Shown here: in pieces, positions 22,085-33,400 of the stretch
Layout of the letters: every line of letters begins with the position of its first letter
Numbering within the stretch: the first letter of the stretch is position 1
From: Candidula unifasciata
Lineage: Eukaryota; Mollusca; Gastropoda; Stylommatophora; Geomitridae
DNA: 64,000 nucleotides
Assembly: GCA_905116865.2 (NCBI GenBank)
Contig: CAJHNH020000506.1
Location: 186,501-250,500, forward strand
Direction: 5' to 3'
The notes under the pieces: model-generated
Told to the model about the DNA's origin: nothing
What the model saw: the letters and a program-made list of their open reading frames with translations, nothing else
Databases searched by the model: none
Translations under genes and position numbers: made by a program

Positions 22085-22352
22085 TTCTTCTTCGTGGCGT
22101 TAACCGGCTGTAAACTCCGGCGGAAGGTTTTGGTTGTTTGTCCACCTCTGGACATTAGTCTTGTTCCAGAACCTGAGTGTTGCGTACACATCCGTGTAAC
22201 TGTGTGCATTTAGTTTGTTCCCTGCCTCCCAGGCAGATGCACTCTGACTTTGAAATAAGTCCTAGATTAGTCCACTCTTACGACATGCTTGTTGGGGAGG
22301 CAGTGGGTCTGTTCTTGTTTTCCCCACAAGGGGGCCCTCTGAAGCCACATGG
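22085..22352 (-). mobile_element. GAA-tailed SINE-like repeat (family B)
   Basis: Starts with the reversed tail cttcttcttcttcgtggcg and ends at cacaagggggccctctgaag. It has the canonical internal order in reverse. Confidence 0.8.
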
Positions 22353-22489
22353 GAAATTTTATTGTTGTGAAATTCGATTACAAAAATAAATCAGTTAGAT
22401 TAAACAGCATGAAGAGTCTATAGTTAAGCAGCAGCAAGGAAAGCGAAGTTAAAATTTTTTGAGAGCATGCATCTTCCCTGTAGCAACAC

Positions 22490-22880
22490 ACTGATGTGAG
22501 TCATGGACTATCTCCCAGTGGAAGAAAATATGTATTTTAGAGCTGAAATGCTATAGAAAGATTCTCAGAATACCATGGGCAAAGAAAGGAAGAAATACTG
22601 ACGTTTTAATTAATCTGAACATGGAGGAAGATTGGCTAATAAACAGCATCTTGTCTCGGAAGCTGGAATATAAAGCGTCATAGCGGATTGGAAAAATTAA
22701 TAGTAGAAGACGTGGTACATGGAAAGAGGGGCATGTACCGACCCACACAAAGATGGGCGAAGGATATAAGTGACTCCTTGAATATAAAAGCACACGAGGC
22801 ATGAGAACTGATGAGAGACCTAGTTTCTTTCAGGCAGACTTTATTGAGAGTGACGTTCTGAAAACGAGCTGCTACATGAT
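22490..22880 (+). mobile_element. LINE reverse-transcriptase C-terminal fragment
   Basis: Plus strand contains pieces equivalent to the FLRRMLRIPWT region (attctcagaataccatgggc), the LSRKLEYKAS region and a KEGHVPTHTKMGE stretch, out of frame with one another. It is related to the copy at 25625-26400. Confidence 0.5.
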
Positions 22881-24025
22881 GACATATGCCTCGAGTAAAA
22901 TTTCTGAATGTAATTTTTGATATTTACAATTTCCTGAAACATGGAATCTGATCAATTTCGATCTTAACTATTAACTTTAAATGTGATCATTTGGATCTCA
23001 ACATTTAACTGGTTGACGCCATTATTCATTTTGACCATATGTTATATAGTACTAGCCCCACATTTGTAGACCAATCGCCACTCAAATAGTGGTGTGTTCA
23101 ACATCTCCCCAAACGTGGAAACTCCATCTTAAATTAGTAACAGTTTTGAACGTTGTCACCTGGAGTGATATCACCCAGGACTGTTAACATCATGTAAGCA
23201 GTTAGCAAAAACAAAACTGTTACATTTTATTTTTCTAAAAGCCACATAGACAAACGAATCTGAGGAGCAATAACAGAAACACGTCATAAAAGAAATTTAT
23301 TGTTCCACCCAGAACCGATCCAATAATCTTTAAGTGTGTACCACGTGACACTAGATCCAGCGTTGACCTCCTTTGTGCCAGGCATAATGAGAGAGCAGGG
23401 GCTGGACGTTCATTAAATTTGCACAAAATGACTAATTAGTGCATAAAATAATTAAATGTTGTGAAATTTGGATAGCCAGTGCCGTATTCAAGATTTCTAG
23501 GCGTACATCTAATAGTTTGTCACTTAGTAAGGTAAATTGTTTTTGGATTTAAAAACAATAATATTTGGTTTGATTTGATTTCCTCCATGGCCAGACGACC
23601 AGGGCCCGAATGGGCGAACAGCCAGAGAGAGTGTCAGTGTTAATAGTAATAGTGTAACTGTAAATAATAAAATACTGAATAGGTTTGTATAATACGAGTG
23701 AGCGTATGTTTACTAGAACATCCTGTGATATTGAAAAGTGTTTTTTCTGACATTTTGTGCGTAAGTTGTGTACTGACTGTCAGTACAACAGTTGGAGTGT
23801 GAATCATATCGGATCGGGATCGGACATATATCCTAGACACACAGCACAGTGAAACAGTGTGAGTGTGCTGTCTTCCCACATTAGCACGCAGCACCAGCAA
23901 ACACAACAGCATCTTTCTACTGCACATAGTTAGCATGCCGGCAGCATATATTTAGTGTTTTGTAATGTAATAAATAATTTTCAACCATGGTTTATAGTTT
24001 ATTATTTTTCGACATTCAAACCAGC
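22881..24025. other. mostly unassigned
   Basis: Possible minus-strand SINE body scrap at 23055-23115 (tgtagaccaatcgccactca) and a short ttgatttgatttcctcc resembling the GATTT tail of the RNase H LINE at 23565-23585. Otherwise nothing recognised. Confidence 0.4.
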
Positions 24026-24029
24026 AGAA

Positions 24030-24640
24030 GGAAAGCCAGGCTCTCCTGTCAACTACGGCCGGTAGACAACAGTAGACGGCCGGTTAGTCGGAGTTCTGTC
24101 CCCTGGCTGCAGTGCAATTACGGACTGGAGAAGGCACGAATAAAAAAACAAAGTGAGGTCGACATGCCTTGCAGACCCCGCGCTGCCACTAAAATTAGCA
24201 ACTGCGTTCAATTACCGCTTCTTGCGACACATTACGGAGTGGATTAGAGGGGGAAAAAAAGTGGCAAAATTACTGTGTGTTAGGGATAGACAGCGTTCAG
24301 TGCCCTACTGTCATCATACAATTAGGGTTTGAGTTAGGGGTAGGGTGTGGTTTAGGGTTAGGGTTTGGGTTGCTACTTCGAGTTTGTGCGAAGACGAGAT
24401 GCGGCGACACTAACCATAACCCTAAACCTAACCCAAACCCTACCCCTAACCCTACTCGTATGATCATAGCAGGGCAGTGCACACTGTCTATTGCCAACAC
24501 ACAGTAATTATGTCATTTGTTTCATTTCCTCCTGTCCAGTCCGTAACAGCACTGCAGCCAGGGGAGAAAACTCTAACCGGCCGTCTACTGTTGTCTACCG
24601 GCCGTAGTTTACAGGAGAGCCGGAAAACCAGGATTTACTA
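24030..24640. repeat. fold-back element with telomere-like core
   Basis: Long imperfect inverted repeat. Left-arm ggctctcctgtcaactacgg and gtagacaacagtagacggcc are mirrored by the right-arm cgtctactgttgtctaccgg and acaggagagcc. Closer in, tactgtgtgttagggataga mirrors gtctattgccaacacacagt. The centre carries degenerate TTAGGG-type repeats on the left (tttagggttagggtttgggt) and their complement on the right (aaccctaaacctaacccaaa), around a loop of about 42 bp (24370-24412). The left arm holds about 130 extra bases. There is no coding content. Confidence 0.85.
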
Positions 24641-24789
24641 CTTAGTTTTAGTGGAAAGTCTGGCGTCTATAAACATTAGTAGTATCATTAGATGATAAGT
24701 TTGGCTGAAGCAAGAGAGTATCTGCAAGAGTTGGTAAGTCCAGGGAAAAAGTCAATGCAAATGGCTTTGACTTGTATAGTTTAAAAAAA

Positions 24790-25530
24790 AAGGCACTTTT
24801 CTGAATACCGGCCCCAAATTATTCACTGCCAAAAACTTACCTTTGAGAGCCTCAATAGGTTATGTAGTAAAAACATTGCCATCATCGTCAGTTTTCACTT
24901 CTGCTGTTATTGCTCGATAGACAACAATGTTAAGACATTAGGCTAAGCGCCGGGGAGAGGGGGGAGGTTGTTTTAGATCCATTGATGCGGCGTTTGGAGG
25001 AAAATGTTTTGATTCAATGTTTAAGTGCAGTGGGGAGGATTAGTTTTCGATCCATTAAAGCTACGTGGAGAGGTATAGAATAGTTTTTGATCCATTGTTT
25101 ACATTACTCGTGACTCTTGTGGGTTCCAGGGCCACATGTTTGAGGGGAAAAAAAGAATAGATCCACTGCCACCTAAAAAGTATGTTGTAAAAAAGGCGCC
25201 TAATTAAGACTGCTGAAATCAGTTGTGTTAGTGTAAAAGGAGCAGATATCGCAGCCTATCTGTAAATCACAACAAAACATGCCAACTGTCCTTTTAAGGG
25301 CTTAAAATAAAATTATCACCCTGCTGGAAATCGAACACCAATCACCCATGTACAACTATACTACCGAAGACTCGAGAGTTGGGTTCCCATGAAATGATAT
25401 AATAACGCGAAGCATAGTTGGCAGTAGCATTCCTGTCCCATATTTTAAACTATATGACCTCTTGAGGCCCTAAATGGGATTTTTAAAACAGTAAATAATT
25501 TGGGACCGGTATTCGGAAGAGTGCCAAAAA
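24790..25530. mobile_element. inverted-repeat element
   Basis: Ends of about 40 bp are inverted copies: ggcacttttctgaataccgg and ccccaaattattcactg at 24796-24833, and the reverse complement of gtaaataatttgggaccggt and attcggaagagtgcc at 25489-25524. The interior (about 650 bp) has no transposase and includes a degraded family B piece at 25120-25205 (gactcttgtgggttccaggg, gatccactgccacc). Likely a non-autonomous DNA element. Confidence 0.7.
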
Positions 25531-25624
25531 AAATTTATTGTTATCAATTAAGATCATCAAATGCAGATTCTTCTTGGCGTTCGGTTTCGTATGCTTAGAT
25601 CTGACCATTAGGTGGGTTGCCTCT

Positions 25625-26400
25625 GTGTGAATCATCATCATCATCATGTGCCCTGCCAACTGGCGTAGGCGCTTATGCATCTTCACAGATCATGATCTCT
25701 GGTTGACCAGAACAGATGTCTTGATGATTTCCCTCCATCCCATTGTTTTAGCCCATCCAGCGTCATCTTTCTTGGTCTGCCTCTACCCCCTTTTCCTCTG
25801 ATCTTTTCACTTGTCACGATGTTCTCCAATGTCTCTCTTCTCATTATGGGGCCAAAGAACAGTGTTTGACTCTTTCTTATTGTTGTATATAGAGATCTAT
25901 TTTTATTAGCTTCTTTCAAGCAATTTTTGTTAGCTACTCTGGCTGTCCAAGGTATTCGTAACATTGTCTCAGAAACCACATCTCTGTTGCTTCTAAATTC
26001 TTCTTAACTTGTTCATGAAATTGCAAGATTTGCTGCCGTACAGCAGAACAGGTTCTATGTAACATTTTAGCACCCTCTTTCTGACATTAAATGAGAGTGA
26101 TTTATTGCATAAGATATTTTTCATTTTCTGAAATGCAGCTTTCGCTTGACCTATTTTTCTGCTTTTAATCTCTGTCACACATCTAGATCCGACTGTTCCC
26201 AGATATTTGAATTAGAAATGAGACATGAGTCTAGAGATGTGGATATTGACTTGGTTAAGTCTTTTTCCTTCAATTGAGATATCACAATGTGGAGTTATTT
26301 TCTTCTTTGCTTAAGCATTACTTCTATTTTCTTAATATTCAATTTTCCATCTGAAGATCTGACTGTTCCCAGATATTTGAATTTATTGACTTCTATGAGA
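25625..26400 (-). mobile_element. LINE reverse-transcriptase C-terminal fragment with (ATG)n tail
   Basis: Minus-strand peptides in order: KFKYLGTV near 26380, MTEIKSRKIGQAKAAFQKMK, RKRVLKCYIEPVLLYGSKSC, MLRIPWTARVANKNCLKEAN, GRGRPRKMTLDGLKQWDGG, then a GATGATGATGATG tail at about 25632-25646. This is the C-terminal third of a non-LTR reverse transcriptase and its 3' tail. At least two frameshifts are present. A near-identical plus-strand copy lies at 52838-53370. Confidence 0.85.
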
Positions 26401-26713
26401 CTGCTCATAAAAATAAAATAGCTGTACCATTTCCAATACTGAAGTAGTTGCTACCTCTGCAGTAAATGTTGGCTGAAGTGTATCTCCAGCACTCTCTGTT
26501 TTGTTGTTGTTGGCTGTATACTCTATGCGACCGCTGTTTTATCTACTTTCTTCCATTTGGAAATGAAATACAAACTATTCTTCTGTGTATCCACATCTCT
26601 AGACTCATGTCTCATTTCAAATTGTTAATTCTATAGTTTACATATACTGAGTGATGAATGTATGTAGGTAATAATTTGCTGGACATGAATTTTTTTTTCC
26701 AGACTTTCATATC

Positions 26714-29700
26714 ATGGCTGCACAAAGAAACTACAGTCCATCTAAAGGTGTGACCATTACCATGGACAGACTGACCTCATTTATGGCCAGAAAAATGGCT
26801 GATGTTGAAGAAGGTATTGTGCTGTTTTATCCAAGCTGTTTATCTGTTTTAATTGTTGTCCATTTTGTTTGTACGCACTGTAGGTCACGACCCTGCGGGG
26901 GGGGGGGGGGGGGGGGGGGGGGTGGTCAAATGACCCTTTCACAGAGGTCACCTAAGACCTTCAGAAAACACATATTCATTGAAGTTATGAAGTAGCAACG
27001 GAAATAATTGTACGGTTGGGGTGGCCACAACATGATGAACTGCATTAATGGGTCGCCACATTAGGAAGGTGGAGAACCCCTGTTCTAGCCCATCTCTGTC
27101 TCAATCTTTCTCTCTTTTTCCATCCTTTCCACCCTCTTTCCCTCCCACTCGTATTGTACCATTTGCAGATGCACTTGTCTTCTTCTTTTCTCTACTCCCA
27201 GTGTCAGGTCAGGAAGAGATATCTGGAATGTGTACTTCTCCTCACTTTCGCAGTCTGATGCATTCAAGTGGGACAAGAGATCTTTGCTTTACTTTCAAAT
27301 ATTTTTGGAAAAGAGGTGTGTGGGGGAGGGGGTGGGGGCAGTTATGTACAAAGCAAGTTTTAGTTTGTCTTATTCAAGCAGATTCCATCCCCCCTCTCCC
27401 CCAGCTGATGACGTAAATAGGAGGTGATTGCAGCCGAGTTAAGGACAAGAAGAGCTGAATACAACATAAAATGTGACTTGACAGCTAAATGAAGGAAATG
27501 AAAAAAATGCACACAAATCGAGTTTTCCAGTCACAATTTATGATGTATTTAGTGATTGACTTCTTCAAGCAGTGGATACTTAACTTAAAAATTGAGACTT
27601 TTTCAGTCTTTGAGTGTCATAATCTGCCTTTAGTAGTCGCATATGAGGGCATCATGATAAGATCCACTACATACACGTTTTCCAAGCCCAAGGGAATGTG
27701 TTCATTAAAATAAGAGACGCACAGGAATCTAAATTAACTGACTGGTGTTTACAAATTGAAGTCTGGCATAAACACATTTAAAGAATAGCAAGGTTGCATC
27801 TGGCTGGGTCAGTGAGAGTTGAAAAATTATTTACTCATTAACATACTATAACAAAACCCTTGAGGGAAATCTTTAAGGGCCATGGAGGTGTAATGATGGA
27901 AGCACTAGCACACAAAAAACTCTATCTTTCTCTGTTTTCCACTTGAATAAGTGTATGATAACTTAGTACTGTCCATTTCTTGAAGTTGTAATTCCATGTT
28001 CTTCTTCGCCCTCCTCCTCTCTGACTACCCCCCCCCCCCCCCCCTCCCAATGTTCCTTGAAGTACCCAGTCTTTGCAATCGAATGAGGTCTCACACTGTG
28101 CCCGATTGCAAAGACTGTACTGATTACTGATTTAGGAATCTAAATTAACATTATGCAGATAAATGCTCAGTTGGCTGCATCAGATGTCTTAACCCTACCA
28201 GATCTGACGCCCTGAACCTAACTGTCTCTTAACCTGAGCTCCTGGGCACTAACAGGCAAAAAACCAACATGATGTACAAAAAAATTAGTTACATGCAAAC
28301 AAGTGGTTAGAATAAGATAAAACTTGGAGACATTGTAGAAAATAGGTTTACCTTTCATCTAGCGCCAATCTTCCCCCCTTTGTGTGCCAATCCACCTAGT
28401 AGGATCAGTCTTGATTCACAAAGTAAGCACCAGATGTTGCTGTTTGAGGGACTCTTACTATCGAACTAGTAGTTTTAAATCTATAATTTTCGTAATTCTC
28501 CTCACTCCAGCTCTGACTGTCACTTCAACTGGGAACGTATTCTTTATGAACGAATTTCACAGTCTGAATTAATCAAAGTATTGATCAACTGTTGGACTGT
28601 GATAAGCCTAGACATACATCACTTTCTTATCGAAGCCGCTCGTTTCATTGAGAATTTTCTGAATTTTTTTCACATCAAACCACACAAAGAAATCTCAACA
28701 CACATCGGAAGTCATTCGCAATGACTAGCAACAAAGTCTGATGGCGATTGGCTGGTTATTTTTAGTCTGTGACGCATATTTGTCACGTACTACGTAAATT
28801 CCCAGAAAAGTGGGCCAGCGGTTTAGCGGCTGGTTAGGAAATTCCCGGAAAATCGGGCCAGCGGTCTAGTAGGGTTAAGATGTAGCTGCTGACTGTTGCA
28901 GTGGCAGACTGGTTTACATGTGTCAAACTCTTTCTCTCATTTGTCATTTCTGACAGGGTGTCAAAGTCACTCACCCTAACATGTGATCTTGTCTAACATT
29001 GTATCTCTCATTGGCATTTATTAATATGTAATCTTCGTAAAGTCTGTTATGTCCATTTTGAGTGTCCCTGCTGTTGTTGCCTTTTTTTCAGCCAGATTAT
29101 CCGCTCATTCATTCCATTGCACTCTGACACTTTCCAGACACTGAATCCACTTTAAACTTCTGTAATTTTTTAAAACTGTATTTGACAACTATAAAGTGTG
29201 TAAAGTAAACAATAAATGTAAAGTTGTTTGATGCAAACGAGTCAATTAATGTTAACTAATAATTTTTTTTTTTTTGGCTTTCTGTTTTTCAAATGACTCT
29301 TTCACAGAGGTCACCTAAGACCTTCAGAAAACACATATTCATTGAAGTTATGAAGTAGCAACGGAAATAATTGTACGGTTGGGGTGGCCACAACATGATG
29401 AACTGCATTAATGGGTCGCCACATTAGGAAGGTGGAGAACCCCTGTTCTAGCCCATCTCTGTCTCAATCTTTCTCTCTTTTTCCATCCTTTCCACCCTCT
29501 TTCCCTCCCACTCGTATTGTACCATTTGCAGATGCACTTGTCTTCTTCTTTTCTCTACTCCCAGTGTCAGGTCAGGAAGAGATATCTGGAATGTGTACTT
29601 CTCCTCACTTTCGCAGTCTGATGCATTCAAGTGGGACAAGAGATCTTTGCTTTACTTTCAAATATTTTTGGAAAAAGAGGTGTGTGGGGGAGGGGGTGGG

Positions 29701-32700
29701 GGGCAGTTATGTACAAAGCAAGTTTTTAGTTTGTCTTATTCAAGCAGATTCCATCCCCCCTCTCCCCCAGCTGATGACGTAAATAGGAGGTGATTGCAGC
29801 CGAGTTAAGGACAAGAAGAGCTGAATACAACATAAAATGTGACTTGACAGCTAAATGAAGGAAATGAAAAAAAATGCACACAAATCGAGTTTTCCAGTCA
29901 CAATTTATGATGTATTTAGTGATTGACTTCTTCAAGCAGTGGATACTTAACTTAAAAATTGAGACTTTTTCAGTCTTTGAGTGTCATAATCTGCCTTTAG
30001 TAGTCGCATATGAGGGCATCATGATAAGATCCACTACATACACGTTTTTCCAAGCCCAAGGGAATGTGTTCATTAAAATAAGAGACGCACAGGAATCTAA
30101 ATTAACTGACTGGTGTTTACAAACTGAAGTCTGGCATAAACACATTTAAAGAATAGCAAGGTTGCATCTGGCTGGGTCAGTGAGAGTTGAAAAATTATTT
30201 ACTCATTAACATACTATAACAAAACCCTTGAGGGAAATCTTTAAGGGCCATGGAGGTGTAATGATGGAAGCACTAGCACACAAAAAACTCTATCTTTCTC
30301 TGTTTTCCACTTGAATAAGTGTATGATAACTTAGTACTGTCCATTTCTTGAAGTTGTAATTCCATGTTCTTCTTCGCCCTCCTCCTCTCTGACTACCCCC
30401 CCCCCCCCCCCCCCCCAATGTTCCTTGAAGTACCCAGTCTTTGCAATCGAATGAGGTCTCACACTGTGCCCGATTGCAAAGACTGTACTGATTACTGATT
30501 TAGGAATCTAAATTAACATTATGCAGATAAATGCTCAGTTGGCTGCATCAGATGTCTTAACCCTACCAGATCTGACGCCCTGAACCTAACTGTCTCTTAA
30601 CCTGAGCTCCTGGGCACTAACAGGCAAAAAACCAACATGATGTACAAAAAAATTAGTTACATGCAAACAAGTGGTTAGAATAAGATAAAACTTGGAGACA
30701 TTGTAGAAAATAGGTTTACCTTTCATCTAGCACCAATCTTCCCCCCTTTGTGTGCCAATCCACCTAGTAGGATCAGTCTTGATTCACAAAGTAAGCACCA
30801 GATGTTGCTGTTTGAGGGACTCTTACTATCGAACTAGTAGTTTTAAATCTATAATTTTCGTAATTCTCCTCACTCCAGCTCTGACTGTCACTTCAACTGG
30901 GAACGTATTCTTTATGAACGAATTCACAGTCTGAATTAATCAAAGTATTGATCAACTGTTGGACTGTGATAAGCCTAGACATACATCACTTTCTTATCGA
31001 AGCCGCTCGTTTCATTGAGAATTTTCTGAATTTTTTTCACATCAAACCACACAAAGAAATCTCAACACACATCGGAAGTCATTCGCAATGACTAGCAACA
31101 AAGTCTGATGGCGATTGGCTGGTTATTTTTAGTCTGTGACGCATATTTGTCACGTACTACGTAAATTCCCAGAAAAGTGGGCCAGCGGTTTAGCGGCTGG
31201 TTAGGAAATTCCCGGAAAATCGGGCCAGCGGTCTAGTAGGGTTAAGATGTAGCTGCTGACTGTTGCAGTGGCAGACTGGTTTACATGTGTCAAACTCTTT
31301 CTCTCATTTGTCATTTCTGACAGGGTGTCAAAGTCACTCACCCTAACATGTGATCTTGTCTAACATTGTATCTCTCATTGGCATTTATTAATATGTAATC
31401 TTCGTAAAGTCTGTTATGTCCATTTTGAGTGTCCCTGCTGTTGTTGCCTTTTTTTCAGCCAGATTATCCGCTCATTCATTCCATTGCACTCTGACACTTT
31501 CCAGACACTGAATCCACTTTAAACTTCTGTAATTTTTTAAAACTGTATTTGACAACTATAAAGTGTGTAATTTTAAAACTGTATTTGACAACTATAAAGT
31601 GTGTAAAATAAACAATAAATGTAAAGTTGTTTGATGCAAACGAGTCAATTAATGTTAACTAATAATTTTTTTTTTTTTGCTTTCTGTTTTTCAGAAGTTT
31701 ACCCTTGTAATCTGTGTTTCCGTCGCTACACCGGTCTGGAGTTTCTGCGAATACACAAGAGCTTGGTGCATGGTGAAACAGATATGGATGGGCCAACAGA
31801 TTTGTCATTGACAAACAAGAACTTTGTGCAGGGTGAAACAAACCAAGATGGGCCAACTGATTTGTCAATGAAAAACAAAAGCGGTAAATTTAATGATCTT
31901 GAAAATAAGGAATTGTCAGAAAAGAAAGAAGATGAAATTAGGGAGTCAGCAGTTAATGATGTTAAAGAGCCTATGGACAATAAAAGTTGTCCAGATTTAG
32001 CAGCTGGTAATCAGGTAGGGTCCACGGGTAAAGTAGGTGGACCAGATGCAGTAGCTCATAGTGATGTAAAATTCATGAATAAAGTAAATTGTTCAGATTT
32101 GACAGTTGGTAATCATGTCAAGTGTGTGGATAAAGTCAGTAGCCCAGATTTGGCAGCTGGTAATCATGTCAAGTGTGTGGATAAAGTCAGTAGCCCAGAT
32201 TTGGCAGCTGATAGTGTTAAATCCGCTCGTAAAGTAGTTAGTCCAGATTTGGCAGCTGGTAAAGTAAAATCCGTTATTAAAGTCAGTCGTCCTGATATGG
32301 CTGCTGATAATCTTATGACAGTGGATAATGTAAGTTGTCCAGATACTACATCTGATAACAGTGTTGACGATAAATGTATGAGAATATTACCTTCCGATAG
32401 CATTAAGAAAGAGCCCGTTGAAGATGATTCAAATGTAAAGGAGATGGAGGAGGGTAGTTCTGCTGATGGGGACTCTAAATTGCAAGAGGACGGCGCTCAG
32501 CTGGAGAAAAAGGAAAAAGCAAATGGTTCGGCTGTGTTTACTTGTACAATCTGTTGTCTTGTATTTGCACTGAAAAAGGAGCTTAAAAAGCACAGACGAA
32601 CTCATCTTCCAGACAAGCCATACAAATGTGACGTTTGTGATGCCGGATTTTACGAACCAAGTAAATTGAAAGTGCACAAAAGAATTCATACGGGAGAGAA

Positions 32701-33370
32701 GCCATTCAAATGTGAGTTTTGTGACTCGGCCTTTACTCAGTGGAGTAACCTCAATATACATAGGAGAAGCCATACGGGCGAGAGACCATACAAGTGTGAT
32801 AGATGTCAGGCGAGCTTTGCCGATGGCGGTAAATTAAAAATGCACCAGAAAATTCATACAGGAGAAAAACCTTACGACTGTGATATTTGCGGTGTGAAGT
32901 TCAGCCAGAATGGCCATCTGCAGCGACATAGAAGAATCCATACGGGTGAGAAGCCGTACAAGTGTGACGTGTGCGGTGTAGCATTTTCTGACGGTGGCAG
33001 ACTGAAAACACATCAGAAGACGCACACATGGGAGCTACCTTTCAAATGTGATGACTGTGATTTGACATTTTACGATAGCAATAAGTTAGCAACACATAAA
33101 AGATTGCATACTGGGGAGAAGCCTTTTAAGTGTGAAGTTTGTGGTGAGGACTTTCATGACCGCTATCTGCTGAAGAGGCACAAACTTGTGCACTTGAATA
33201 AGGTGTTTAAGTGCGATATTTGTGGCATGGCGTTTTCCGATGCGAGCCGTTTGAAAATACATAACCGAACACATACAGGGGAAAGGCCTTTCAAATGTGA
33301 TATTTGCGGCTTCATGTTTACGCAGAATGGCCATCTACAGAGGCATACTCGCATACATACGGGGGTGTAG
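26714..33370 (+). CDS. C2H2 zinc-finger protein, paralogue 2 (two exons)
   Basis: Spliced CDS 26714-26813 + 31695-33370, 591 aa; donor gtattg at 26814, acceptor ag at 31693-31694. The phase-1 junction gives GAA and reads DVEEEVYPC, parallel to paralogue 1. Start ATG 26714 (MAAQRNY) has a good context, and a second ATG at 26762 aligns with paralogue 1's start. Domains: outlying YPCNLC finger (36-59); two PTDLS motifs (67-71, 87-91) of the PxDLS type bound by the CtBP co-repressor; eight 17-residue S-PDLAAG repeats (131-258); a sumoylation-type IKKE (280-283); ten tandem C2H2 fingers from 315 to the C-terminus with TGEKP linkers. A nuclear sequence-specific regulator, plausibly a repressor. The 4.88-kb intron holds a 2.36-kb tandem duplication. 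Confidence 0.9.
26880..27086. mobile_element. hAT-like MITE in zinc-finger gene 2 intron
   Basis: Contains ggtcacgaccctgcgggggg, a poly-G run, tttcacagaggtcacctaag, acacatattcattgaagtta and the right end aggtggagaacccctg, all shared with the element at 15596-15821. The left terminus is eroded. Confidence 0.75.
26926..29288. repeat. 2.36-kb tandem duplication, first unit
   Basis: First copy of an intronic unit. It starts inside the hAT MITE at TCAAATGAC and ends at gctttctgttttt just before where a splice acceptor would lie. Identity with the second unit is very high, including a TTAA element (28193-28874), a poly-C tract and the same intron text. The duplication is recent, or it is an assembly duplication. 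Confidence 0.95.
28189..28878. mobile_element. TTAA-flanked non-autonomous element
   Basis: 682 bp between TTAA at 28189-28192 and 28875-28878, with inverted ends CCCTACCAGATC and (reverse-complemented right end) CCCTACTAGACC. No transposase frame. Copied at 30557-31245 by the tandem duplication. Confidence 0.75.
29289..31692. repeat. 2.36-kb tandem duplication, second unit
   Basis: Second copy, ending with the functional acceptor (gtttttcag) of the large exon. It differs from unit 1 by a few substitutions and homopolymer changes and by an extra 36-bp internal tandem copy near 31570 (aaaactgtatttgacaacta). The break between units is at TCA, shared by both edges. Confidence 0.95.
30557..31245. 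mobile_element. TTAA-flanked element, duplicated copy
   Basis: 681-bp copy of the 28189-28878 element, with the same TTAA borders and ends. It was carried along by the tandem duplication and is not an independent insertion. Confidence 0.7.
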
Positions 33371-33394
33371 CTGAATAATCACGAGGTGTTGATA

Positions 33395-33400
33395 AATAAA
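33395..33400 (+). terminator. AATAAA polyadenylation signal candidate
   Basis: AATAAA lies 25 nt after the stop codon of zinc-finger gene 2, immediately before a minisatellite. If it is used, the 3' UTR would be very short. Confidence 0.45.

Noticed and set aside
24320..24460. True chromosome end
   Set aside because: The TTAGGG-like repeats are degenerate, short, in inverted orientation and followed by tens of kilobases of ordinary sequence.
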